From Leptolinea tardivitalis (GTDB lineage: Bacteria > Chloroflexota > Anaerolineae > Anaerolineales > Anaerolineaceae), in the NCBI RefSeq assembly GCF_001050275.1, contig NZ_BBYA01000015.1, positions 62,001-126,000 on the forward strand: a DNA stretch of 64,000 bases. Reading direction: 5' to 3'. The notes beneath the pieces were generated by a model that saw only the letters and a list, made by a program, of their open reading frames with translations, searched no databases and was not told where the DNA came from. The position numbers were made by a program, and so were the translations under genes. The stretch's first letter is position 1, and each line of letters begins with the position of its first letter. This document shows positions 26,101-32,889 of this stretch, one piece after another.

Positions 26101-28482
26101 AGCCCTGAATGGCACTTCCAGCTCAAACCACCGTTGATCACGGCCGCCCCGGCTCTCAAATTGCCTGCCGTGAACGTTTTGATCAATGCCCCCACCTTCT
26201 CCTGGGCCGCTGTAACCAATGCCGCTACCTATGACATCGAAATCGACACCGCCACCTCCTTTGCCTCCACTGATTACCTCTCCGAAACCGGGCTGACCGC
26301 TTTAACCTACACTCCCTCCGGTCTCTCTCCAGATGGCGGCTGGTTCTGGCGGGTAAGAGCGGTGAATGCCTTCAACGAAGCCGGTCCGTGGTCGCCTGCC
26401 CGCTCATTCATCCTGGATACCACCGCTCCGACTGTACCTGTACTCATTTCCCCGACAGATGACCTTTCTCCAGTAAGGGTTGTTCCCACCTTTACCTGGG
26501 GAACCGTCACAGGCGCCACCGCCTATCAGTTCCAGTTGACGAATGTCGATAAAAGCACCACCTTCACCACGCCAGGAGAAGGTGTCTCCGGTACCCCGCT
26601 GACCACCACAAGCTATAAGCCCGCCAGCATGGTGGTGATGGATCACTATACCTGGCGTGTTCAGGCTCGCGACGCTGCCGGCAATTGGAGCGGTTGGAGC
26701 CCTGAATGGCACTTCCAGCTCAAACCACCGTTGATCACGGCCGCCCCGGCTCTCAAATTGCCTGCCGTGAACGTTTTGATCAATGCCCCCACCTTCTCCT
26801 GGGCCGCTGTAACCAATGCCGCTACCTATGACATTGAAATCGACACCGCCACCTCCTTTGCCTCCACTAATTACCTCTCCGAAACCGGGCTGACCGCTTT
26901 AACCTACACGCCCCCCGGTCTCTCTCCAGATGGCGGCTGGTTCTGGCGGGTAAGAGCGGTGAATGCCTTCAATGAAGCCGGTCCTTGGTCGCCTGCCCGC
27001 ACTTTCACCCTGGATACCACCCCTCCGACTGTACCTGTACTTATTTCCCCGACAGATGACCTTTCTCCAGTAAGGGTTGTTCCCACCTTTACCTGGGGAA
27101 CCGTCACAGGCGCCACCGCCTATCAGTTCCAGTTGACGGATGTCGATAAAAGCACCACCTTCACCACGCCAGGGGAAGGTGTCTCCGGTACCCCGCTGAC
27201 CACCACAAGCTATAAGCCCGCCAGCATGGTGGTGATGGATCACTATACCTGGCGTGTTCAGGCTCGCGACGCTGCCGGCAATTGGAGCGGTTGGAGCCCT
27301 GAATGGCACTTCCAGCTCAAACCACCGTTGATCACGGCCGCCCCGGCTCTCAAATTGCCTGCCGTGAACGTTTTGATCAATGCCCCCACTTTCTCCTGGG
27401 CCGCTGTAACCAATGCCGCTACCTATGACATTGAAATCGACACCGACACCTCTTTTGCCTCCACTGATTACCTCTCCGAAACCGGCCTGACCGCTTTATC
27501 TTACACTCCCCCCGGTCTCTCTCCAGATGGCGGCTGGTTCTGGCGGGTAAGAGCGGTGAATGCCTTCAACGAAGCCGGTCCTTGGTCGCCTGCCCGCACT
27601 TTCACCCTGGATACCAAGGGGCCAGATGCTCCGTCACTTACCTCGCCTGTTAGCGACATACTGACCAACAATACAAAACCAACTTTTACTTGGAAAACAA
27701 CCCCAACTGGTGTTAAGTATCAGATTGAATTCTCAACCGATAATTCACCTTTCGTTCCGATTTACACCTCGGGTGAATTGACAACTACTTCTTTCATCCC
27801 TACTACCTCACTTCCTGCTGGCGAGATTTACTGGCACGTACGTGCCAGAGATATTTCCGGCAATTGGGGTGAATGGAGCGATGTTTGGGACATAATCATT
27901 GATCTTAATCCACCAGCTGCGCCTGTTCTTTATAGTCCTGTTGATGGACTATCAACAATGAATACCACACCAACATTTGCCTGGTTGTCAGTCGATACAG
28001 CCGTCGGGTATCAATTCAGATACGACAACGATGCTAATTTTAGTTCACCTGTTTTTACCTCACCCACACTCACGGGGAACACTTTTACAGCACCGAAAAT
28101 GGCATCAGGAACGTATTACTGGCAAATCAGAGCCATTGATCATGCAGGCAATTGGGGTGCCTGGAGCACATCCAGAATGATCCAGGTCGATTTAGAACCA
28201 CCCCCAGCCCCCATACTGCTTAGTCCTGCTGAAGGCACGATTTCTATTAATCCAATATTCCAATGGAATGCGTCTGCAGGTTCCATAGGGTACCTGATTC
28301 AAATTGACTCTCAATCCACTTTTACCGCTCCCATTGATTACACCTCATTCGAATCTTCCACCAGTCATTTACTTGGAAAATTTATACAGGCTGGTAAGTA
28401 TTACTGGAGGGTAAGAGCAGCGGATGAAGCAGGCAATTGGGGAACCTGGAGTGCTGTAAGAAGTTTCACAATACCAGGATAA
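20185..28482 (+). CDS. Giant secreted repeat protein: LRR, 13 carboxypeptidase-regulatory-like repeats, 11 FnIII-like repeats
   Basis: 2765 residues. A signal peptide occupies about 1-32 (ends VNAQ). Residues 35-150 form a Pro/Thr/Glu-rich stalk. At about 150-200 an LRR cap of the plant receptor type appears (ALVDLFDSTSGSSWT, then PCSWYGVSC), followed by about five plant-type LRRs (GxIPxxLxxLxxLxxLxLxxNxL). Thirteen repeats of about 100 residues begin at about 366, each opening with a GxIxGxV motif and holding a paired-Cys, DxxGxYxxxxxPxGDYRV core; these are carboxypeptidase-regulatory-like beta-sandwiches. From about 1695 come eleven FnIII-like modules (TFSWxxVxGAxxYxxxxD and YYWRVRAxDxAGNWGxWS). 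No sortase motif, C-terminal helix or enzyme domain was seen, so retention at the surface, if any, must be by binding. The position next to the polysaccharide locus suggests a matrix or adhesion protein; that is inference. Confidence 0.9.
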   Translation: MNKPAFRAITLVIVLSFLLSNVNPMGVMPVNAQVSDRLSNEHPVSQETVVPSAEEPTEVPLPPTELPEIPSPTTVVIIPTNTIDVPPTDIPEIPTPTQDIEIPTTTPILETPVATLTDQSPTPTSTVEFTATATAVMTETPSVPPFINCDGVSEIPTAECQALVDLFDSTSGSSWTVNTNWKQTNEPCSWYGVSCSVGHVTGLNFNGIDTGERFSGNNLVGNLPDSLSNLTNLHQLLMENNQINGTIPLSLTGLTSLESIDLANNHLTGSIPAGLGNLTNLKLLNLSDNNITEGIPDEIGNLTKLTALSVRSTSLNGSLPESLIHLMTLSQFDYSNTQLCEPGTSDFQNWLGTISSLSRTGICPVGNITGKVTKRDDNSPILTSVCIRSYDSDEDKGCFKTDNQGVYTAPNLPTGDYRVFVNETGYALQYYNHTFIRSEAKRVSVGSGGTTSGIDFSLSLGATVTGTVFTEDGSTRLAKINVSLDAGGTKGVMNTCTDSDGNYSFTGVPFDSKFQVFAARGKNNCDNNSKVYSAQYWDHTDSEQKAASISVTSAEQGKTGVNFYLATAGKITGTVTSAATGLPVSDVCAYIETYDNSSSGNCFYTNLNGVYLSDPLDPGDYRVRIDQPGYALQYYNNTTDWNSAARVKVTSGATKTGINFSLQPGGTVIGMIYGPDGITPIHDMNVTLDGDGLGFWACSYPDGHYEYRSVPLNKKFKLRVAPVESTNWCKDGAPSEYPELFWNNTNEWNEATELELTASSPTLTDINFTMRVGGHISGRVTTASNGNPISGANVCFETYDNGTFGGCVNTDNTGNYTSDILSASDYRVKIYSSGWGWQFYDHTTNWGNAARVSVSDGNTTNNIDFALVNGGTISGTVFAANGTTRLPNVVVVAETPDGGSGVCTDSQGNYSFDRYIPTGTDIRIRAGVIDWGNFCGDNTQKTYAQQFWKYADTFDSATVIRLDGSTPANNINFKLKQGGVIKGHVFDKNTSANLANIKVALTTDNRFIDTCTDSNGNYQFTGVEGNTAWRVVAVPDGNYCNGFIPPYSRLYWNNSASWGSATTLTITTQKMLYENINFGLSSGGLISGKVTSLASGDPLPDTSVCIDNYDTQEWVYCATTDKAGNYISPRLASGDYRVYIYKDNYGFQFYNQTLIWDNATRVTVVNGSTTEGINFELVNGGTIQGIVTDKQDNPLPNMNVDISDGSFSNGVCTDQNGEYSIKWVPFDTPVQVSVGLGLNSCQGGVVSKYSAQFWENASTRQDASTITLNDGNPLAENINFSLDTAGVISGYVFDTSGNPLANAWVGLRLHGSHTFLENWSQTGSDGKYSKGAIPPGTYDVIVAHDGYALYHYNNSPSWQDADPITITPGQKLTGINFILPPGGTISGKVLNSDGVSPLSNFPVWIGDANFGVGDFQCTNETGEFASGIIRLNTDVYVVAAPVGIQNWCSHSTDGYTPEYWQNANNTQNATTLKLTSQGQVINGINLVMSSSGTITGTVRQASDNTPQAGIDVCIQDFDNYKIERGCFTTDENGVYIAPNMPAGDYRVFVYKDHWAWALYNNTDLWGDATRVVVTAGNTTSGIDLSLYPAGTVSGTVYAEDGITPLPNMAVEIDWGNDAGSSFNCSDEHGNYSFFSIPFNKPLMAITSRVENWCEGGSEAYSTQFYPFSDTIAGVEEFTLTESSPIKTGVDFKMKLDTTAPDTPVQISPLSGKSFSSPPVFSWNDVGSQRYNFMLAKNADFSSPIISITQHEHTFTPASLSPGKYYWRVRATDLAGNKSSFSPVWIVYITLAKPELNLPANGASIFGTPTFSWSSLVGASSYRFEYDDDTDFSSPTFSSGVLTTTSITPPLMKAGNYYWHVKAVDIYGNSSPWSTGRSITIQSPKIPILTYPTDDLSPVRVVPTFTWGTVTGATAYQFQLTNVDKSTTFTTPGEGVSGTPLTTTSYKPASMVVMDHYTWRVQARDAAGNWSGWSPEWHFQLKPPLITAAPALKLPAVNVLINAPTFSWAAVTNAATYDIEIDTATSFASTDYLSETGLTALTYTPSGLSPDGGWFWRVRAVNAFNEAGPWSPARSFILDTTAPTVPVLISPTDDLSPVRVVPTFTWGTVTGATAYQFQLTNVDKSTTFTTPGEGVSGTPLTTTSYKPASMVVMDHYTWRVQARDAAGNWSGWSPEWHFQLKPPLITAAPALKLPAVNVLINAPTFSWAAVTNAATYDIEIDTATSFASTNYLSETGLTALTYTPPGLSPDGGWFWRVRAVNAFNEAGPWSPARTFTLDTTPPTVPVLISPTDDLSPVRVVPTFTWGTVTGATAYQFQLTDVDKSTTFTTPGEGVSGTPLTTTSYKPASMVVMDHYTWRVQARDAAGNWSGWSPEWHFQLKPPLITAAPALKLPAVNVLINAPTFSWAAVTNAATYDIEIDTDTSFASTDYLSETGLTALSYTPPGLSPDGGWFWRVRAVNAFNEAGPWSPARTFTLDTKGPDAPSLTSPVSDILTNNTKPTFTWKTTPTGVKYQIEFSTDNSPFVPIYTSGELTTTSFIPTTSLPAGEIYWHVRARDISGNWGEWSDVWDIIIDLNPPAAPVLYSPVDGLSTMNTTPTFAWLSVDTAVGYQFRYDNDANFSSPVFTSPTLTGNTFTAPKMASGTYYWQIRAIDHAGNWGAWSTSRMIQVDLEPPPAPILLSPAEGTISINPIFQWNASAGSIGYLIQIDSQSTFTAPIDYTSFESSTSHLLGKFIQAGKYYWRVRAADEAGNWGTWSAVRSFTIPG
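25855..27616 (+). repeat. 597-bp near-identical tandem repeat, about three copies, inside the giant gene
   Basis: Copies start at 25855, 26452 and 27049 (period 597 bases, 199 codons) and differ by only a few bases. Each unit encodes two FnIII-like modules. The third copy diverges after 27616. The unit is more GC-rich than the flanking gene. The period is a multiple of three, so copy-number change keeps the frame. Confidence 0.95.
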
Positions 28483-28503
28483 AACAAGTTTTTCTCAATA
28501 TAC

Positions 28504-28542
28504 AAAGACAGGCTAGAATGCATCTGATTCTGGCCTGTCTTT
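28504..28542 (+). terminator. Terminator after the giant repeat protein
   Basis: AAAGACAGGC(T)AGAAT pairs with ATTCT(G)GCCTGTCTTT across a seven-base loop, 21 bases after the stop codon, and ends in a short T run. It could serve both strands, since the transglutaminase gene ends at 28664 on the minus strand. Confidence 0.75.
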
Positions 28543-28663
28543 ACATTCAAATTATGACTTATTATTATCTTCCATTTTTAAAATGAGATTAGAGCAACAG
28601 CTTCAAAACAAGTATTATTAGAGATCCGCAATCAGTAAATATAAAACCCTGTGCAATTCAATT

Positions 28664-29473
28664 TCATACCTTCAATAACCGACCAAACAACGTTAATAAC
28701 AATGGCAATAAAAATAACAAAGGTATTACCCAGATCATAATATACGAAGCTGTCTCAAAATAATGACTCAAAATGGAATAATCGCCAACTCCATATCCGT
28801 TTGAGACTCTATTCCCTTCCTTGCCATAAAGACGGACCATCAGGTCACCTGTCTTTTCATCATACCCATTGTCCAAATAATACTTTTTGACAATAGTAGG
28901 ATTTTCTTCAATTGTCTTAATATCGTATGGAATGATCACACCATAATCAGGATCCACCACCCACCAGATATTACTCTTTTCGTTAACCTCGGCTGTCGCC
29001 ACAACATGACCGTCCAAACCGATAATTTTTGTGTCAATGCCGCGATCGTACAGAGCTCCAGCGAGTATTATGGCATGTTCTGAACATAATCCGACACCGC
29101 GTTCAATGGCGCGATGATAGTCTAGATATTCATATTTTTGAAATTTACTGGGGAGAATGAAGGAACTAAGGTTCAGAATATAGTTTTCCTGAATCGGAAT
29201 ACGCAAGTTATATCTATCAATTCCGTCATTTTCCCAGTAATGAGCAATACCTTGATTAATTGCGTAAACTGCTTTTTTTATAAAATCTGCTCTATTCGAA
29301 CAATCCGAATCTAATATTTCATACACTTGCTTTTCTGAAAGCGTAATATCATTTCTAAATGGTGTACTTGTCTCATGATATATTTCAGGATTCCTCAAGG
29401 ATGTAAAAAGCCCTGTGATATTTAATCCCAAAAGCAACACACCAATAATAGCCAGGATGACTCGCTTCTTCAT
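28664..29473 (-). CDS. Membrane-anchored transglutaminase-like protein
   Basis: 269 residues from the ATG at 29471-29473, chosen because GAGGA lies four bases upstream; another ATG ten codons earlier has none. An N-terminal membrane helix (about 3-22) is followed by an external domain with the papain-like triad of the transglutaminase core: C130 (GVGLCSEHA), H156 (GLDGHVVAT) and D174 (WWVVDPDYG). A second helix closes the protein (about 238-262). Bacterial members can be cysteine proteases or amide-modifying enzymes; the substrate is unknown. The gene stands alone, divergent from the mannosyltransferase gene. Confidence 0.75.
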   Translation of the reverse strand: MKKRVILAIIGVLLLGLNITGLFTSLRNPEIYHETSTPFRNDITLSEKQVYEILDSDCSNRADFIKKAVYAINQGIAHYWENDGIDRYNLRIPIQENYILNLSSFILPSKFQKYEYLDYHRAIERGVGLCSEHAIILAGALYDRGIDTKIIGLDGHVVATAEVNEKSNIWWVVDPDYGVIIPYDIKTIEENPTIVKKYYLDNGYDEKTGDLMVRLYGKEGNRVSNGYGVGDYSILSHYFETASYIMIWVIPLLFLLPLLLTLFGRLLKV

Positions 29474-29624
29474 TATTCCTCGTGATGTATTATTCAATTT
29501 CACTTGCCATGTACCTGCATTTTTACCACATTACTCACTGAATAATCCATATTGGAGATAAAGCTACCCTCGCTTATCGTTGAAAGTTGCCAGAACTCAA
29601 ACTTTCCCTGTAGAATTGTAGAAA

Positions 29625-30815
29625 ATGTCGTCATCCAATAAGGTTCATCTACTTTCATTCTTCAGGCATCAATCATTCGATTGGGTCTGGAAAGTCATTA
29701 TCATTCCCTTTGTAGCCACCCGCCTTTGTTGGCTTCTGGTTGGCTATTATGCAACCGGTAACTATCTTCCCAATCCTACCTATGCGAAATATGCAAGCCG
29801 AGGGTTTTATCTAACACATTTCTTCCCGGTAGATATATTTAGTCGTTGGGATTCAGGCGAATATTTTTCCATCATTACTCGTGGGTATGCACCTTCCAGT
29901 GATATCCACACTGTATACAGTAATATCGCTTTTTTCCCTCTTTATCCATATCTTGTAAAAAGTCTGGGCTGGATTGGGTTTTCATTACCTGATGGATTTT
30001 ATGTCGCTTTTGGGGTCATCCTCTCCAATCTTTTTTTCCTCGCAGCAGCAGTTCTTCTCTATAAATTCATACTAGAAGTGCTTGATTTTTCAGAATTAGT
30101 TGCTTCAAGATCCATTGGTCTCTTGTTTGTTTTTCCCACCGGTTTTATTTTTTCCTGTTTTTATACAGAAAGTCTTTTTCTTTTTTTGTTGATTCTCACC
30201 CTTACCTTTGCCCTCAAGGACAAATGGAAATGGGCTTCTCTCAGCGCATTCTTCATCCTATTGACACGATCTCAAGGATTGGTTGTCTGGGGGATACTCT
30301 TCTTTCTCTATCTTGAAAAGAAAAAATGGAATATAAGGAAAATTGATGTAAATATAGGCTGGCTTCTTCTCTCTCCCATAGGTCTACTTGCCCATCTTTA
30401 TTATCTATACAGGTTGACAGGCGAACCCCTGGCACCATTTGTCGCCATGACTGCCTGGGGTCGTGCTAATACAACAATACTTACCAGCCTGTGGGAGAAC
30501 CTTTCGGCGCCCTGGCTGGATGTCTACAAAATTGACCTGATGTTTTCCATTGTCTTTATTCTCATTAGTATTCTTATTTTTGTGAAATGGCCGGTCAAAT
30601 CCATCGGTCTGCTCTCATTGGCACTCAGTGTTATGCCCATTGCCAGCGGCTTATTAGTCTCCACATCGCGGTATCTGTTGATAGTCATCCCGGTTTTTAT
30701 CTTTCTTGCGGAGAAAATTCATAATCAATCAGGTTATGATTTTTTGCGAGCCATCTTTTTTACTCTTCAAATAATCTATTTCGCAGGTTGGGTAAACTAT
30801 TACTGGATTGTTTAG
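29625..30815 (+). CDS. PIG-V-like integral membrane mannosyltransferase
   Basis: 396 residues with about ten hydrophobic helices. After helix 1 the external loop contains RWDSGEYFSIITRGY and, 18 residues later, SNIAFFPLYPYLVKSL, the two signature stretches of the bacterial PIG-V/GT76 family. The Asp of WDSG is the likely catalytic base. The enzyme should use a polyprenyl-phosphate mannose on the outer membrane face. There is no ribosome site before the ATG. A TAGAAT box ends eight bases upstream, so the transcript may begin at or next to the start codon. Confidence 0.8.
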   Translation: MSSSNKVHLLSFFRHQSFDWVWKVIIIPFVATRLCWLLVGYYATGNYLPNPTYAKYASRGFYLTHFFPVDIFSRWDSGEYFSIITRGYAPSSDIHTVYSNIAFFPLYPYLVKSLGWIGFSLPDGFYVAFGVILSNLFFLAAAVLLYKFILEVLDFSELVASRSIGLLFVFPTGFIFSCFYTESLFLFLLILTLTFALKDKWKWASLSAFFILLTRSQGLVVWGILFFLYLEKKKWNIRKIDVNIGWLLLSPIGLLAHLYYLYRLTGEPLAPFVAMTAWGRANTTILTSLWENLSAPWLDVYKIDLMFSIVFILISILIFVKWPVKSIGLLSLALSVMPIASGLLVSTSRYLLIVIPVFIFLAEKIHNQSGYDFLRAIFFTLQIIYFAGWVNYYWIV

Positions 30816-30897
30816 CTTGTTGGCTTTATAAACTTTTTAATCCAATTGTGTAATAATTATCTTATTGGTTGGCTTTATGAATATTAAGGAGGATGAA

Positions 30898-31305
30898 ATG
30901 GCATATATTGATTGGAATGAATCCTATTCTGTCGGTGTAAAAACAATGGACGATCAGCATAAGAAGTTGATTGGCATGATCAACCAGCTACATGATGCCA
31001 TGAAAGAAGGCAAAGGTAGTTCTGAAATTGGGTCAGTTTTATCTGGTTTATCCGATTACACAAAATATCATTTCACAGCAGAAGAGAAATTACTGAAAGA
31101 AAACAATTACCCTATGCTTCTCATTCAGGAAAACCGGCATAAAGAATTTATTACCAAACTGGATGAATTTCAAAAAGATGTATCCTCGAAGAACCTGGCA
31201 ATCAGTCTCAAAGTGCGTGATTTCCTCCGAGATTGGTTGATTAACCACATCTCGGGAGAAGATAAAAAATATATGAAATATTTGAATGACAAAGGTATCA
31301 ATTAA
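30898..31305 (+). CDS. Bacteriohemerythrin with one iron ligand replaced
   Basis: 135 residues; the start at 30898 has AAGGAGG eight bases upstream, so longer readings are discounted. Diiron ligands visible are H21 (DDQHKK), H58 and E62 (YHFTAEEK), H81 (ENRHKEF), H117 and D122 (NHISGED). The seventh ligand, normally a His four residues before H81 (HxxxH after a YP pair), is Q77 here. Members bind oxygen at a carboxylate-bridged diiron site and serve as oxygen carriers or sensors, often in microaerophiles and anaerobes. The gene stands alone; its last eight bases overlap the end of the convergent membrane-protein gene. Confidence 0.9.
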   Translation: MAYIDWNESYSVGVKTMDDQHKKLIGMINQLHDAMKEGKGSSEIGSVLSGLSDYTKYHFTAEEKLLKENNYPMLLIQENRHKEFITKLDEFQKDVSSKNLAISLKVRDFLRDWLINHISGEDKKYMKYLNDKGIN

Positions 31306-31912
31306 TCTTCGGTGAGGTAGATGCTGCCCGGTAGAACATCAACAAGATTGCCCCAATGAGGAAGCTGAATCCGGCCAGATTAACCATCCATCCCATGGCG
31401 TTATCTGCCCAGAGAAGGCCGGTTTTATCGAGCAAATAGTGCCAATCGTGTATAGGGTTCCCGCCTCCAAGAAGTAAACCGGGTGAAAATAATTTTAATT
31501 GTTGGGTTCGAGCATCCATGATATATGTACTAATCTGATTCAGGCTCTGACCAATCCAAAACATGAATATCCCACAGGCAAACCATTGTCTCCTTCTGAC
31601 TGTGAGGAGCAAACATACTGTAGGCAGGAATAATTGCCCCAGTGTTCCACCAAGGACACCAATAAATTCACCCATGAAACTGAAGATCACATGTCCCATT
31701 TCATGAGCAATGAAGTCAACCATCGAGACGGCTGAAACCAGCAACCTGATCAGCGGAATTGATAATTTTGGGAAAATGACCTGGATGGACAGAATCAGGA
31801 AGAAAAGGCCAGCCAATATATATCGAACCAGATGTATCGGATAAACCTCTTCGAAAGATCGGCTTCTATAGTCCATGGGTAATTTATACCGTACATCAAC
31901 CAAGATTCCCAT
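31298..31912 (-). CDS. HExxH membrane protein, possible M50-type metalloprotease
   Basis: 204 residues with about five hydrophobic helices. The zinc-protease motif HEMGH (70-74) lies within helix 2, as in M50 site-2 proteases. I do not see the second M50 motif (NxxPxxxLDG); the closest candidate is GGGNPIHDW near 150. The first ATG (31912) lacks a ribosome site. A second ATG at 31876 (residue 13) has TATAAA ending seven bases upstream and could be a leaderless start. Function and substrate are unknown. Related small HEMGH proteins without full M50 features exist, some perhaps inactive. Confidence 0.6.
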   Translation of the reverse strand: MGILVDVRYKLPMDYRSRSFEEVYPIHLVRYILAGLFFLILSIQVIFPKLSIPLIRLLVSAVSMVDFIAHEMGHVIFSFMGEFIGVLGGTLGQLFLPTVCLLLTVRRRQWFACGIFMFWIGQSLNQISTYIMDARTQQLKLFSPGLLLGGGNPIHDWHYLLDKTGLLWADNAMGWMVNLAGFSFLIGAILLMFYRAASTSPKIN

Positions 31913-31929
31913 AAAAGATCACTAAACAA

Positions 31930-31957
31930 GAACAGACCAGTTCAACCTGGTCTGTTC
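31930..31957 (-). terminator. Terminator-like stem-loop after the GH25 gene or before the HExxH gene
   Basis: Perfect 11-base arms (GAACAGACCAG and CTGGTCTGTTC) with a six-base loop. On the minus strand it follows the GH25 stop codon (31993) by about 35 bases and is followed by TTGTTT. Confidence 0.65.
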
Positions 31958-31992
31958 TCAAATAACAGAAATCTCTTCGCTCTGGGAATAGT

Positions 31993-32793
31993 TTAAAGAG
32001 TCCAGCCATGGGCTTTTGCCTGGGCTTCGAGTCTGGCCAGACGTTCTTCAACGGTCAATGTTGTTGAAGGGGTTGTCGAACCCGGTGTCACTCCAGCAAA
32101 TTTTTGTAAATCAATGAGATCACCGTTAAAATAATTGATATCCAACAGGGATTCGCATCCAGGTAAGATAAATTTATCTCCGGTGAATTGCCAGAATGTC
32201 CATTTGGACGAACCGGATGGGAGCGCCGGACCTGCAATAGATGGTTTATACGTTGAAGAGAAATTTTGCCAGGTTGTACGTACCGTCGTAGAGTTATAGG
32301 GATAATGCGCCATCCATAAGGGATATTTTGGAAGCCAACTCTGAGCAGGCTTGGCATACGTATTAATAAATGAAGCTCGTGAATATACGATCAAGGGGAT
32401 TTTTGTCCGTTTCGCCCAGGTCTCAAGAATGGTCTTGGCGTTCTGGCTGATTACAGAAGGAGATACTATCTTAGTAACCCTTCCGTTGCTCCATTCTTTC
32501 CAATCACCCCACTGTTGTTCAACGTCTGCCGATATCATCTTGTAAGGTAAACCTGAGACGGCATTCAAGAAATATTCAGCCTGTGCAACTGCATCCACAG
32601 TCGGATCGCACCAATGGTACAAACCGATAATCATCCCTGCCTTGTTGGCACCTTCAACATGCTTGACCATCATCTGGTCAGTCATATAGTTTCCCTGAGT
32701 GGCTTTAATAAAAACAAATTCCACTCCGTTTGACTTCAATAAGGCCCAATCAACTTTCGATTGCCAACGGCTTACATCTATGCCAAGTATCAT
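31993..32793 (-). CDS. GH25 family lysozyme
   Basis: 266 residues. GH25 features are D6 (GIDVSRWQ), the IKATQG strand, GLYHWCDP, and the catalytic D90-x-E92 pair (SADVEQQWGDW). The domain ends near 225. A Thr/Ser/Pro linker follows, then a C-terminal helix (VEERLARLEAQAKAHGWTL) of a type often seen at the ends of phage tail and endolysin proteins. There is no signal peptide, so release would need a holin or lysis, or the protein may be a phage relic. AGGGAG precedes the ATG at a good distance. No other phage gene is next to it. Confidence 0.88.
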   Translation of the reverse strand: MILGIDVSRWQSKVDWALLKSNGVEFVFIKATQGNYMTDQMMVKHVEGANKAGMIIGLYHWCDPTVDAVAQAEYFLNAVSGLPYKMISADVEQQWGDWKEWSNGRVTKIVSPSVISQNAKTILETWAKRTKIPLIVYSRASFINTYAKPAQSWLPKYPLWMAHYPYNSTTVRTTWQNFSSTYKPSIAGPALPSGSSKWTFWQFTGDKFILPGCESLLDINYFNGDLIDLQKFAGVTPGSTTPSTTLTVEERLARLEAQAKAHGWTL

Positions 32794-32874
32794 CCAACAG
32801 ACTCCCTAGAGAATAAGCTATACAACCTGTTGCAAAAGCTGTGCCACAAAATTAGTTAAATAATCGGACACGCT

Positions 32875-32883
32875 TGGTATAAT
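32875..32883 (+). promoter_or_regulatory. Extended -10 promoter giving a leaderless L,D-transpeptidase mRNA
   Basis: TGGTATAAT, then only six bases to the ATG at 32890. The expected transcription start coincides with the A of the start codon, and no ribosome site is present. Confidence 0.65.
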
Positions 32884-32889
32884 ACCGAA

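Noticed and set aside
26404-27309. Repeated minus-strand reading frames of 95-136 codons at 25828, 26404 and 26899
   Set aside because: They are antisense copies produced by the 597-bp repeat of the giant gene, without ribosome sites or recognisable domains.
25855-27616. CRISPR-like repeat array
   Set aside because: The repeats are 597-bp coding units without spacers.
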